In this document: in pieces, positions 1 through 6,700 of the stretch | Layout: each line of letters starts with the position of its first letter | How positions within the stretch are numbered: the first letter of the stretch is position 1 | Source: Candidatus Omnitrophota bacterium | GTDB taxonomy: Bacteria > Hinthialibacterota > Hinthialibacteria > JAKQFZ01 | DNA: 6,850 bases | Reading direction: 5' to 3' | NCBI GenBank assembly: GCA_029558215.1 | Contig: JAKQFZ010000455.1 | Location: forward strand, 1 to 6,850 | Notes under the pieces: model-generated | The model's database searches: none | What the model saw: only the letters and a program-made list of their open reading frames with translations | Told to the model about the DNA's origin: nothing | Position numbers and translations under genes: made by a program

Positions 1-85
1 TCAATCGCTGGTCGAGGTTATCTGTCAAGCCAACATAGCGTTGGTCTGGGTGATTGAGGCTCTGAAGAAGGTAAACGTATTTCAC
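1..85 (-). CDS. GIY-YIG nuclease-domain protein, N-terminal fragment (3' end beyond left edge)
   Basis: Twenty-eight codons are visible from a GTG at 85-83 to the window edge. The peptide begins VKYVYLLQS, then NHPDQRYVGLTDNLDQRL. This is the core of the GIY-YIG fold: YVYLL stands in the GIY position, YVG in the YIG position, and R27 at the place of the conserved catalytic arginine before the helix. The GTG start is chosen because family members of this small single-domain (UvrC-N/YhbQ-like) type begin at just this point. A GGAG lies 10 nt upstream (99-96), and no ATG occurs in the open frame above it. The gene lies downstream of the tmRNA on the same strand, about 100 nt from its CCA end. 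The cellular role of such stand-alone proteins is poorly known; DNA cleavage or repair is only a family-level inference. The rest of the protein is outside the window, so completeness cannot be judged. Confidence 0.8.
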   Translation of the reverse strand, partial: MKYVYLLQSLNHPDQRYVGLTDNLDQRL

Positions 86-153
86 ATCGAGTAGGCTCCG
101 TGCCGTCAGGCGATATCCGTTATTTTGGTAAGCGCCCTCCCTCGTTAAGTCTC

Positions 154-183
154 CGGCTTGCCAGCCGAAGCCTTGGCGAAGGC
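154..183 (-). other. Two tandem short hairpins just after the tmRNA 3' end
   Basis: Reading the minus strand directly after the encoded CCA, there are two 5-bp stems with 4-nt loops: GCCTT-CGCC-AAGGC at 183-170 and CGGCT-GGCA-AGCCG at 167-154. No run of T follows either stem, so this is not a classical intrinsic terminator. It may mark the 3' trailer removed during tmRNA maturation, or a weak or Rho-assisted stop before the GIY-YIG gene. The stems are seen directly; the role is inferred. Confidence 0.35.
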
Positions 184-541
184 TGGTGGAGGCGGCGGGA
201 ATCGAACCCGCGTCCGAAAGTGTTGCCAGAAAGATACTACCTGTGTAGTCCTTGTTTTATTCTCGCCTGACCTTCCCCAAGGACAGGAAAATCAGTCAGG
301 CCAGCCTCCTTGGTTTCGCTCGACAGCCGGAAGCACTCCGTCTTGCTATCTCCTCCATTATGACACTCGTTCTTGACCCGAAGGAGCCCAGGTCAAGGGA
401 GCGTGGCTACACGATTAGGCAGCCAGTGGAAGTGTTTCGTTTGCAGTTACACTTATTTCCCTTCATTATTAACGAGGCAAAGGGAAACCCCGACAGGCAT
501 CTACTCTGACTAATCACCTCCGTCGAAACCTTTACGCCCCC
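184..541 (-). ncRNA. ssrA: Transfer-messenger RNA (tmRNA), one-piece
   Basis: This RNA rescues stalled ribosomes: it is charged with alanine, enters the A site with SmpB, and supplies a short reading frame that tags the nascent protein for proteolysis. The 5' end starts GGGGGCG (541-535) and continues AAAGGTTTCGACGG, the conserved tmRNA opening. The 3' end carries the T-arm (GCGGG, TTCGATT, CCCGC at 211-195), the acceptor strand CGCCTCC (194-188), A187 and an encoded CCA (186-184). The two acceptor strands pair over 7 bp with a G-U at the third pair, the alanine identity element. Both ends lie in one 358-nt transcript, so it is not the permuted two-piece form. Internal stems consistent with the pseudoknots include CTTGACC/GGTCAAG (397-391 with 378-372) and CCTGAC/GTCAGG (300-295 with 271-266). 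Protein-like open frames across this stretch are spurious. Confidence 0.97.
415..444 (-). other. tmRNA tag-peptide reading frame (ANETLPLAA)
   Basis: The resume codon is GCA at 444-442, preceded by GTAACT. The frame then reads AAC GAA ACA CTT CCA CTG GCT GCC and stops at TAA (417-415), giving ANETLPLAA after the alanine carried by the tRNA-like domain. The AN(D/E) beginning and LAA end match known tags; the terminal LAA is the part recognised by ClpXP-type proteases. The proline four residues from the end, where tags often read YALAA or FALAA, is less usual. The frame is assigned from position, start context and ending; it has not been compared with a tmRNA collection. Confidence 0.9.
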
Positions 542-706
542 AGTCTCTGAAAGCCTCAACAGAACCTTGCCTTGGACAAGGAGATACTGGGTGGAAATCA
601 TCAGTTGAGGTTTCTTACTCTTGAACGGACGAAGAGGGGATTTGGTTACTCCCCATGATTCTTCTCATCTCTGCACGAAGCCGCAGCAGTACAGACGCTG
701 AGACCA
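542..706. other. Spacer between the DUF362 gene and ssrA
   Basis: No coding signal is seen here. On the minus strand, about 50 nt after the DUF362 stop, GGGGA and TCCCC (654-650 with 640-636) can form a 5-bp stem with a 9-nt loop. It is followed by TCTTCG rather than a T-run, so it is at best a weak terminator. The spacer must also hold the ssrA promoter unless the RNA is co-transcribed with the genes upstream. Confidence 0.4.
551..579 (-). promoter_or_regulatory. Weak candidate promoter for ssrA
   Basis: TTGTCC (579-574) and AGGCTT (556-551) are 17 nt apart, and the second ends 9 nt before the mature 5' G of the tmRNA. The -35 fits well but the -10 is poor. The precursor may start farther upstream, because RNase P trims the 5' leader. 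This is only the best match in the spacer, not a confident call. Confidence 0.2.
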
Positions 707-1648
707 TCAGACAGCCAATTCGAGCGCCTGAATCTCACTCGGGTACATCTTCCCCAGTCCCATTTCATTGGCGATCTTGATGTAGCCTATTTCGTCGCCT
801 TTGAGTCCGAAAAGGGTCGCCCCGTAACTGTCTACCGCAACCGGATCTGTACTTGCGATCAGCGTGTTGAGTACCTGAACGTCTTCCAGGTTTCCACCTG
901 TCGGCCCATTGGCTTTGAGAATCCGAGTGGCGTCCAGAATGCTCAGCTGTGGCTTGAGAAGTGTGCTCAAGTCGGCAATGCGCTGATCAATGTCCTGGTG
1001 AAGCAAGCCGCGGCGTCCCCCCATGACACCAAAATGATTCTTCATACACATGGTGAGTTTGCTCAGGCTGTGGTGCTTGGCAATGGGAATGTTGATGAAC
1101 ACATCAGCATCCAACGCTTCGCCATAGACTTCCCATTCCTGAACCAGTTTTCCCTTTGGAAACGCCACTTTGCGAAAGAGCCGCTCATCCACAAAGTTGA
1201 CGGTCGCGCCTTCCTTCTTGGCGGCTTCCTCGATACCGGAAGTCACATAGCTTCTTCGGGCGTCATTGCAGGTGTTGTCAAAAACCTTCACCTGTTTGGC
1301 TCCCGCTTTCATGCACAGCGCGACAACAGCCGCAACAATCTCAGGATGCGTGTTGGCTGCTTGTTCCGGGGTTCTGTCCCAAGCGATGTTGGGTTTCACC
1401 ACCACGACATTGCCGGATTTGACGTATTGCTCGATTCCCCCCAGTGCTTCGAGGGATTTGTGAACCAAAGCCCGGGTGTCCGCTCCTCGCACGACAACGA
1501 GTTTCGAAGCAGAATCGCTCTTCTCAGGAGCTGGAGTTGCAGCGGCCGAACTCTCCTCAGCCCAACCTCGTTGCTTGCCCAAGCCTATTCCACACAGACC
1601 GGCACCGAGCAAAGTGCCTGTGTTGCGAATGAACTGTCTTCTATCCAT
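707..1648 (-). CDS. Tat-exported DUF362 domain protein
   Basis: This is a 313-residue protein of the DUF362 (PF04015) family. Residues 1-30 form a twin-arginine signal: RRQFIRN at 3-9, a glycine/leucine-rich core, and probable cleavage near GWA-EE (30/31). This suggests export of a folded, possibly cofactor-bearing protein. Family landmarks are VVVKPNIAW (82-90), the cysteine-bearing CMKNHFG (201-207) after a His-His pair (192-193), LDATRI (238-243) with GPTGG (248-252), and STDPVAVDSYG (266-276). There is no C-terminal 4Fe-4S ferredoxin module of the kind some family members carry, so the length fits the single-domain form. The ATG is supported by GGAGG at 1662-1658, 9 nt upstream. It follows the small membrane-protein gene by 24 nt and probably shares its promoter. 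The family has no settled biochemical activity; the substrate is unknown. Confidence 0.9.
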   Translation of the reverse strand: MDRRQFIRNTGTLLGAGLCGIGLGKQRGWAEESSAAATPAPEKSDSASKLVVVRGADTRALVHKSLEALGGIEQYVKSGNVVVVKPNIAWDRTPEQAANTHPEIVAAVVALCMKAGAKQVKVFDNTCNDARRSYVTSGIEEAAKKEGATVNFVDERLFRKVAFPKGKLVQEWEVYGEALDADVFINIPIAKHHSLSKLTMCMKNHFGVMGGRRGLLHQDIDQRIADLSTLLKPQLSILDATRILKANGPTGGNLEDVQVLNTLIASTDPVAVDSYGATLFGLKGDEIGYIKIANEMGLGKMYPSEIQALELAV

Positions 1649-1672
1649 ACTCGCGTTCCTCCAGAAGGGCGA

Positions 1673-1954
1673 TTACGACTCTCCCTGCGTGAAAACATAA
1701 ATCCCATAGATCACACCGACAAAACCCAAAAGGGCGCATACAAACGTCCACGCGACATTCGATTGCACCTTCAGCTGCTCATTGACCGAGAACTGAATCC
1801 CAGACCAGAAACAGGCAAAGGTGAAAATAAAGAGCAACGTGAAACGCGTTCTTCGATACAGAAGATAAAGAAGGATCACCAGGAGAAGCCCCAACGTGGG
1901 TCCTGAGGGTAGGGCATCTGCCATGACACGGAACAGCAGGCTCAATGTCTCCAT
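1673..1954 (-). CDS. Small integral membrane protein, three predicted helices
   Basis: I do not recognise this 93-residue protein. It has three hydrophobic stretches, about residues 20-33, 38-55 and 67-88. They are separated by a short basic turn (YRRTR, 33-37) and a polar loop (NEQLKVQSN, 58-66). By the positive-inside rule the YRRTR turn is probably cytoplasmic. The ATG at 1954 is preferred over an internal ATG (residue 11) because GGAGGT sits 9 nt upstream, at 1968-1963. A strong promoter lies 49 nt above the start, and the Tat-exported DUF362 gene begins 24 nt after the stop, so the two are almost surely one transcript. It might anchor or assist that exported protein; this rests on linkage alone. 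Real-gene status is supported by the ribosome site, promoter and coherent hydrophobic pattern. Confidence 0.85.
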   Translation of the reverse strand: METLSLLFRVMADALPSGPTLGLLLVILLYLLYRRTRFTLLFIFTFACFWSGIQFSVNEQLKVQSNVAWTFVCALLGFVGVIYGIYVFTQGES

Positions 1955-2002
1955 ACGCGACGCACCTCCGACCTAAGCAGACTTGGCGACACTCAGATTT
2001 GG

Positions 2003-2031
2003 ATTATAGCGATTGCGTCGTCCGGCTGCAA
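2003..2031 (-). promoter_or_regulatory. Sigma-70-type promoter for the membrane protein-DUF362 operon
   Basis: TTGCAG (2031-2026) and a perfect TATAAT (2008-2003) are separated by 17 nt, the optimal spacing. Initiation is expected near 1998-1993, giving a leader of about 40 nt to the ATG at 1954 that contains the GGAGGT ribosome site. The site lies in the only sizeable spacer between the two protein operons. I see no clear operator repeat around it. Confidence 0.75.
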
Positions 2032-2055
2032 CCAAGAATAGCCAGTTCGAAAGAG

Positions 2056-2091
2056 TCAGGCGGTTTTTCGGGTAAGTTTTCGGCAGCCTGA
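2056..2091 (-). other. Weak stem-loop downstream of the GH172 gene
   Basis: TCAGGC and GCCTGA form a 6-bp stem (2091-2086 with 2061-2056) enclosing a 24-nt loop, starting 12 nt after the GH172 stop codon. The sequence after it, CTCTTTC, is only mildly T-rich. It could help end the upstream transcript but does not look like a standard intrinsic terminator. Confidence 0.25.
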
Positions 2092-2102
2092 AACAAAACA
2101 AG

Positions 2103-3734
2103 TCAGCGTCTGGCATCTTCACAGGGCTGAAACTGGAAGTAGTCCAAATCGAGATGACCCTTCTTGCTGTCTGGGTCTTTCCCCAGATACCGAAACTTCA
2201 GTTCGTAACCACCCGTTGCGAGAGCAACCTCGCCACAGGCGTGTTGCTGCACCCCAGGAAACGCACCCGACCAGTACAGATCAAGCGGTGTTTCAAAAAG
2301 GTAGTCGTTCAAACTGACTTCGAAACGCCCACCTTCCTGCGAGTGAGTTGACGCAACGACGAGTCTATAGTCACCCTGATTCCGAATATCAAAAGGCAGC
2401 ACGAGAATGTCTCCTTGATTCTCAGGTCGCCAGATCAGAGTGCCCATGCGACTCCATCCACTGCCCCAGAACCACATATCCGCTTCGTGAAGCTCACCAC
2501 TGTTGGCATGAGCGACGTCAATGAAATCCTCACCTTCAAAAAGACAACCCTCTCGCTCTTGAAGCTTCAGGAAGTCGGGAATACGTTCCATGACTGGGGC
2601 AAGTGAAGGTGGAGTTCGATGCGGTTCAGTTTGATACCAATAAGCCACGCTCGAATAGTTGTTTTCCTGCTCATTGTTGACGGCTCCATGCTCGATCTCC
2701 ACTCGGATTGAACGACTGAAAGGAATCGGATCGCTGACATGATAGCGATAGACGTTGTGGATATCCCCTTTGAGCCATCCGGTCGGCCATCGGTATTTCC
2801 GTGCATCTTCGCCGCGAATGTCGGAAAAGTAGCGTTCCGGCTTTCCGTCAGAGCCTATCTTTGCCCGCAAAGGCTGGCCGTATTCCTGATGGGAAAACTC
2901 ATGTGAAAATCCCCACGCACCGCAGAAATAGTCTTCCGATCCTGTGCCATGCATGATGGGTTTCTCCGAACCGTCTATGAAAATCCGATCGTCGCCTTCA
3001 CCCCACCAGCCATCTTCTCGCTGTTCGATGGAGAGATTAGTCCCAACGTAATGTCCCTGGCCTTCTGCCTCAAGCAACACATACGGTTGTTCCTTAATAC
3101 ACGGGAACTGTTGTCGGTAGGCCGCATGAAAGATGCCCAGGTTCGAAGGCAAATGCTCGTACCGTCTATAGTCAACGTAATAGTAGAACATCGTGCATTT
3201 CTGACGCCCTTCATTGGTGACCGTGATGCGGGCATTCTTGTAGAAAGGCATCTGCCAGAAACTGTTCAGTCCCCCTTCCGTTCCCACGGAGAGGGGCTGG
3301 CTTTCATAGGTATACGTCTGAGCGTGTCCCTGCCCAAAAAAATCTCCCAAGGGTGATTGCACGCAGGGCGTCTGAGCGTCATCGAAGTACATGCGCAAAA
3401 CCAGTTTGCGGTAACCGGCACGTGCACCATATCCCAGCGTGACCCAAATGTGCGTGATCATGCCAGGCCCTTCAAGGCTGGCCATGCAGATCTCGCCACC
3501 TGCTGGAATTTGCACATAGTCAAAATTGCCTCCGCTTTTCTGAAAACTGGAAGAGCGGCCTGCCTGGTAGTCCTTCAGTGCAGGCAGACTCCCCAGAGAA
3601 TCCTGTGCAACACTCAGGGGCTGTCCTGATGCGTCTTCGAACACAGTGATCAGTGAGATGACCGCACAACTCAGTACGACGATGCACTTGCACTTCAACT
3701 TGATAGAGGATTTCAATGCTTCTCTCCCTTTCAT
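2103..3734 (-). CDS. Secreted DUF2961 / GH172-family glycosidase-like protein with C-terminal beta domain
   Basis: This 543-residue protein has a Sec-type signal: a basic start, a hydrophobic core at about 18-32, and likely cleavage near ASG-QP (37/38). Residues about 55-370 are the DUF2961 domain, the basis of glycoside hydrolase family 172, whose characterised members cleave alpha-fructofuranosyl or D-arabinofuranosyl linkages. Landmarks are GPGMITHIWVTL (89-100), LVLRMYFDD (111-119), SPLGDFFGQGH (127-137), and HGTGSEDYF (262-270), whose E267 is in the position I expect for a catalytic glutamate. YRYHVSDPIPFSRSIRVEIEHG closes the domain (329-350). I cannot assign the second catalytic acid with certainty. 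Residues about 397-540 (LFEGEDF to LDLDYFQFQ) form a separate beta-rich module resembling CBM6/35-like folds, perhaps for carbohydrate binding. No strong ribosome site precedes the ATG, but no other start exists before residue 84. It starts 29 nt after the coiled-coil gene. The substrate is unknown. Confidence 0.9.
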   Translation of the reverse strand: MKGREALKSSIKLKCKCIVVLSCAVISLITVFEDASGQPLSVAQDSLGSLPALKDYQAGRSSSFQKSGGNFDYVQIPAGGEICMASLEGPGMITHIWVTLGYGARAGYRKLVLRMYFDDAQTPCVQSPLGDFFGQGHAQTYTYESQPLSVGTEGGLNSFWQMPFYKNARITVTNEGRQKCTMFYYYVDYRRYEHLPSNLGIFHAAYRQQFPCIKEQPYVLLEAEGQGHYVGTNLSIEQREDGWWGEGDDRIFIDGSEKPIMHGTGSEDYFCGAWGFSHEFSHQEYGQPLRAKIGSDGKPERYFSDIRGEDARKYRWPTGWLKGDIHNVYRYHVSDPIPFSRSIRVEIEHGAVNNEQENNYSSVAYWYQTEPHRTPPSLAPVMERIPDFLKLQEREGCLFEGEDFIDVAHANSGELHEADMWFWGSGWSRMGTLIWRPENQGDILVLPFDIRNQGDYRLVVASTHSQEGGRFEVSLNDYLFETPLDLYWSGAFPGVQQHACGEVALATGGYELKFRYLGKDPDSKKGHLDLDYFQFQPCEDARR

Positions 3735-3763
3735 TGCCAGCCTGGAGCAAGAACTAACTGCTG

Positions 3764-6700
3764 CTATAGTGCCTCTTCCGACAGTCGCTGAAAGTAATCC
3801 TTCAAGACGTCCCGATACTCTGGCAAGATGCGCTCGCGGTTCAGGCGTGCTTTGTTCTCGAGAGCCTTCTTGCGCAGAAGCGCCTTGGCATCATCCAGTT
3901 GGGCAGGAGCGTCCTGAGTCTGGTATTCCTGAGCGGTCTCGGCTTTGCGTTTCTGATCATCTTTCTGTTCCCGCACTGACTTCTCAGCATCAAGCAGACG
4001 TTGAAGCAGCCGTTCCTGCTTCTCCTGAACTTTTTCTCCGGTCTCTTCCTGCTTGAGCAGTTCCTCGATTTCTTGCATCTCCTTGCCCAGTCCGGACAAC
4101 TCACCGAGAAGGTTCTGCATGTGCTCATACTTCTTGCGAAGTTCTTCCAGTGCCTGTCGAACCATTTGCTGTTGTTGTCCGAGCGCCTGCATCTGTTCCA
4201 TCCAACCGGGCTGCTGTCTGTTCTGACCATCAAGCCGCTTGGTCATCTCGTTGATATCCTGCTGTTGCTGGATCATCTGCTGCAACATCTGGAAGTAACT
4301 CTCCATGCTTGAACCGGCAGACATGGACATCATGGTGTCGAGAACTTCCAGCATCTTGAAAATGGTCATGTTCACCAGAGACAGGCTCTGTCGGGAGTTT
4401 TGGAGCAAGGCATATCCGTAGGAATCCTTCGCTTGCTTTGACCCTTGTCGGAATGCCGTTGCACTACTGTCCAGAAGTTGCACCACATCCATATCAATGA
4501 AGGGATTCTTTGCCGCCAACTCGCGAACCGCCGCTGCCACGCGACCGCATTCGTCCGCGTAGATCGACTGCAAGACGGCATAGCGGTTCAGGGGCAGGCT
4601 GACCTTCGTGTAGAGATTTGTTTCCGCGGCGGTGGGCAAAGACTTGTCAAACTGCTCCTGACTCTCTGAAACATGAAAGACCCGGTCCATAAGCCGATGC
4701 CAGGCCTGCACATCAAAGGTGACACTCATGCCACCGGACATGCACTCCTTGCATTCATTCATCATGGCACTCATCTGGTCGAGCGCTTCCTGAGCTTTCT
4801 GTTGTTGCTGCAGTGCCTGATCTTTCTTGCCTTCCGAAAGACTCTCTTGAGCCTGCTCCAGCGATTGCTGCAACTCTTTTTGCTCAGCCTGCTTGAGAAC
4901 TTCGTCCAACTTCTCCTTCATCTCTTTGTTGTCCGTTTGTTCTGCCATCTGTGCAAGCGCCGAGACATCCTTGATGAACTCCTCAGCCGTTTTCTGAAGA
5001 CGCTGCTGACGTCGCGCGAGATCGTCCAGCGGATCTTCAGCCGAACGCTGTTGAGTGCGATCCTGGATTTCCTGCTGAGTCTTTGCCATCTGTTCCGCCT
5101 GGTAAGAAAGTCTTTCGAGGCTGCGTTCCATGTAGTTCTGCTGCAGCAGAGACAGGGTTCGATCAAGGCTTTCTTCAAACTGCTGCATGGAGGAATTCAG
5201 ATCGCCCATGCTTTTGTCCATCTGCTTGGCAGTGATCTGCTCCAAAGCCTGGTTGAATTTCTGAAGCGTCTCCTTCATCTCGCTGGTCATCATCTGATCG
5301 AGCAGTTGTTGAATCTTCGCCATCTTCTCAAATGTCTGTGAGGAAATCGCCGTGTCTTCTTTCAACTGCGTCACGGACTGATCGTATTGTTGCTGAAGTT
5401 GCTCCATCTCCTTCTGAATCTGACCCGACAGGAACAGATTCTGAAGTTGCTCCAGCTCCTTCTGAATCTGTTCCTGTCGGGTCTTGAGATCCTTTAGCGT
5501 TTCTTTCTGTTCCCAAGGAACTTGTTCTTCTGGCTTCTCGGCATCCCTTTGGATCGTTTCCCGCAGGGCATCGGTCTCTTTCTGTATCTCCCGCTGCTTC
5601 TGGAGAAGATCATCCATTGAATCCACCTGGGCAAGTTCCTGCTTCTCCACCTCTTCGTAGATTTCGAACAGAGAAGGAAACCGCAAGACCTGCACGCCGG
5701 ACATCCCCTCTTTCGGGCCGTCAACCGGATCATTGTCGAAAACGCGCAACCAGTAACTGACAGACTCCCCGGGCAGCAGGTCGAGTGTTCTCAAATCCCA
5801 TTCAAAGGCGATCTCCGCTGTCCTGGGAGTTGCTGAATCCAGCTGGGCATCCATTGCCAAAGGTTTGAGGGGCATCTCCGTCACACGTTCCGGTTGATCA
5901 TAGCCCACCTGGTAGATGAACTCGGCTTTGGTGAGACCGTAATCATCTTCAGCCTGTCCGGAGACCGGAACGGTCATCTCTTCGGGAACGTCCATCACCT
6001 GAACTGCCGGCGCGACAAATGAAACCGATGGCGACGAGTCAGCCTTGGCAACAACCTGATAGAATGGCCCATCGGTCAAAGCCAGTCCGAATGTATCCTT
6101 GAGAAAGACCTGATACCTTGTTGAGTCCTGAACGGTGAACGTCGCCGAAGCGACGGATTCAGCCAGTATCTCCATCGGACACTTTCTCCCGCCAACAAAA
6201 GCGATGCCGGCACTTTCGAGTGGATTGTTTGACTGAACACGCATACGGACGAGCGTTCCCTTTGGTGCGAGAATGTTTCCATCCAGTTTGCGCTCGGAAC
6301 GATCCGGCAAACCCGTGTATTGGGGATGCTGAAACTCCAGATGAAATGCCTGGACACGCGGCGCGTCAAGCGCCTCAACCTCATACAGCGGTGACACGGT
6401 TGCACCAGCGGATACACAGAACGTTGTGGAACGAACCAGTCGCGCGATCTCATGAGAAAACCGGCTGGGAGTCTCGGAAGTCATCTCCACTTGACTCCAT
6501 TGTCCATCCATCGAAGGAAAGTGGACAATGGGAGTGACAGATCTGTTTCCTGCAACGCGCGCCTGAATGGTCACACTCCCGTTTCTTCGCGCGCGACTCG
6601 GAGCCTCAACATCAAGCATAATGCGAGTTATGGCGACACTTGAGGGACGCAAGACGTCTTGCACATGCTGCCATCCAAGAAGAAACGCTCCAGGCCGAAC

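Noticed and set aside
158..601. Short open frames across the tmRNA on both strands
   Set aside because: The stretch is fully explained by the tmRNA with matching acceptor, T-arm, tag frame and internal stems.
998..1906. 302-codon open frame on the plus strand, antisense to the DUF362 and small membrane genes
   Set aside because: It starts at a GTG without a ribosome site and its product has no coherent domain. It crosses two minus-strand genes that have clear starts, ribosome sites and a family match, so it is a shadow.
2103..3734. Lipoprotein signal at C23 of the GH172 protein
   Set aside because: The cysteine lies near the start of the hydrophobic core, with a poor VLSC lipobox and too little hydrophobic sequence before it; a Sec signal with later cleavage fits better.
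3735..3763. Possible promoter between the coiled-coil and GH172 genes (TATAGC-like)
   Set aside because: There is no acceptable -35 partner and the gap is only 29 nt, so operon read-through is the simpler reading.
5138..5149. 12-bp perfect palindrome CTGCTGCAGCAG
   Set aside because: It is a by-product of adjacent Leu-Leu-Gln-Gln codons in the coiled coil; it is short and has no nearby site logic.
4673..5341. 222-codon leucine-rich plus-strand frame
   Set aside because: It is the antisense of the Gln/Glu/Lys coiled-coil codons (CAG and CAA read as leucine codons in reverse), which yields artificial Leu/His/Arg-rich sequence.
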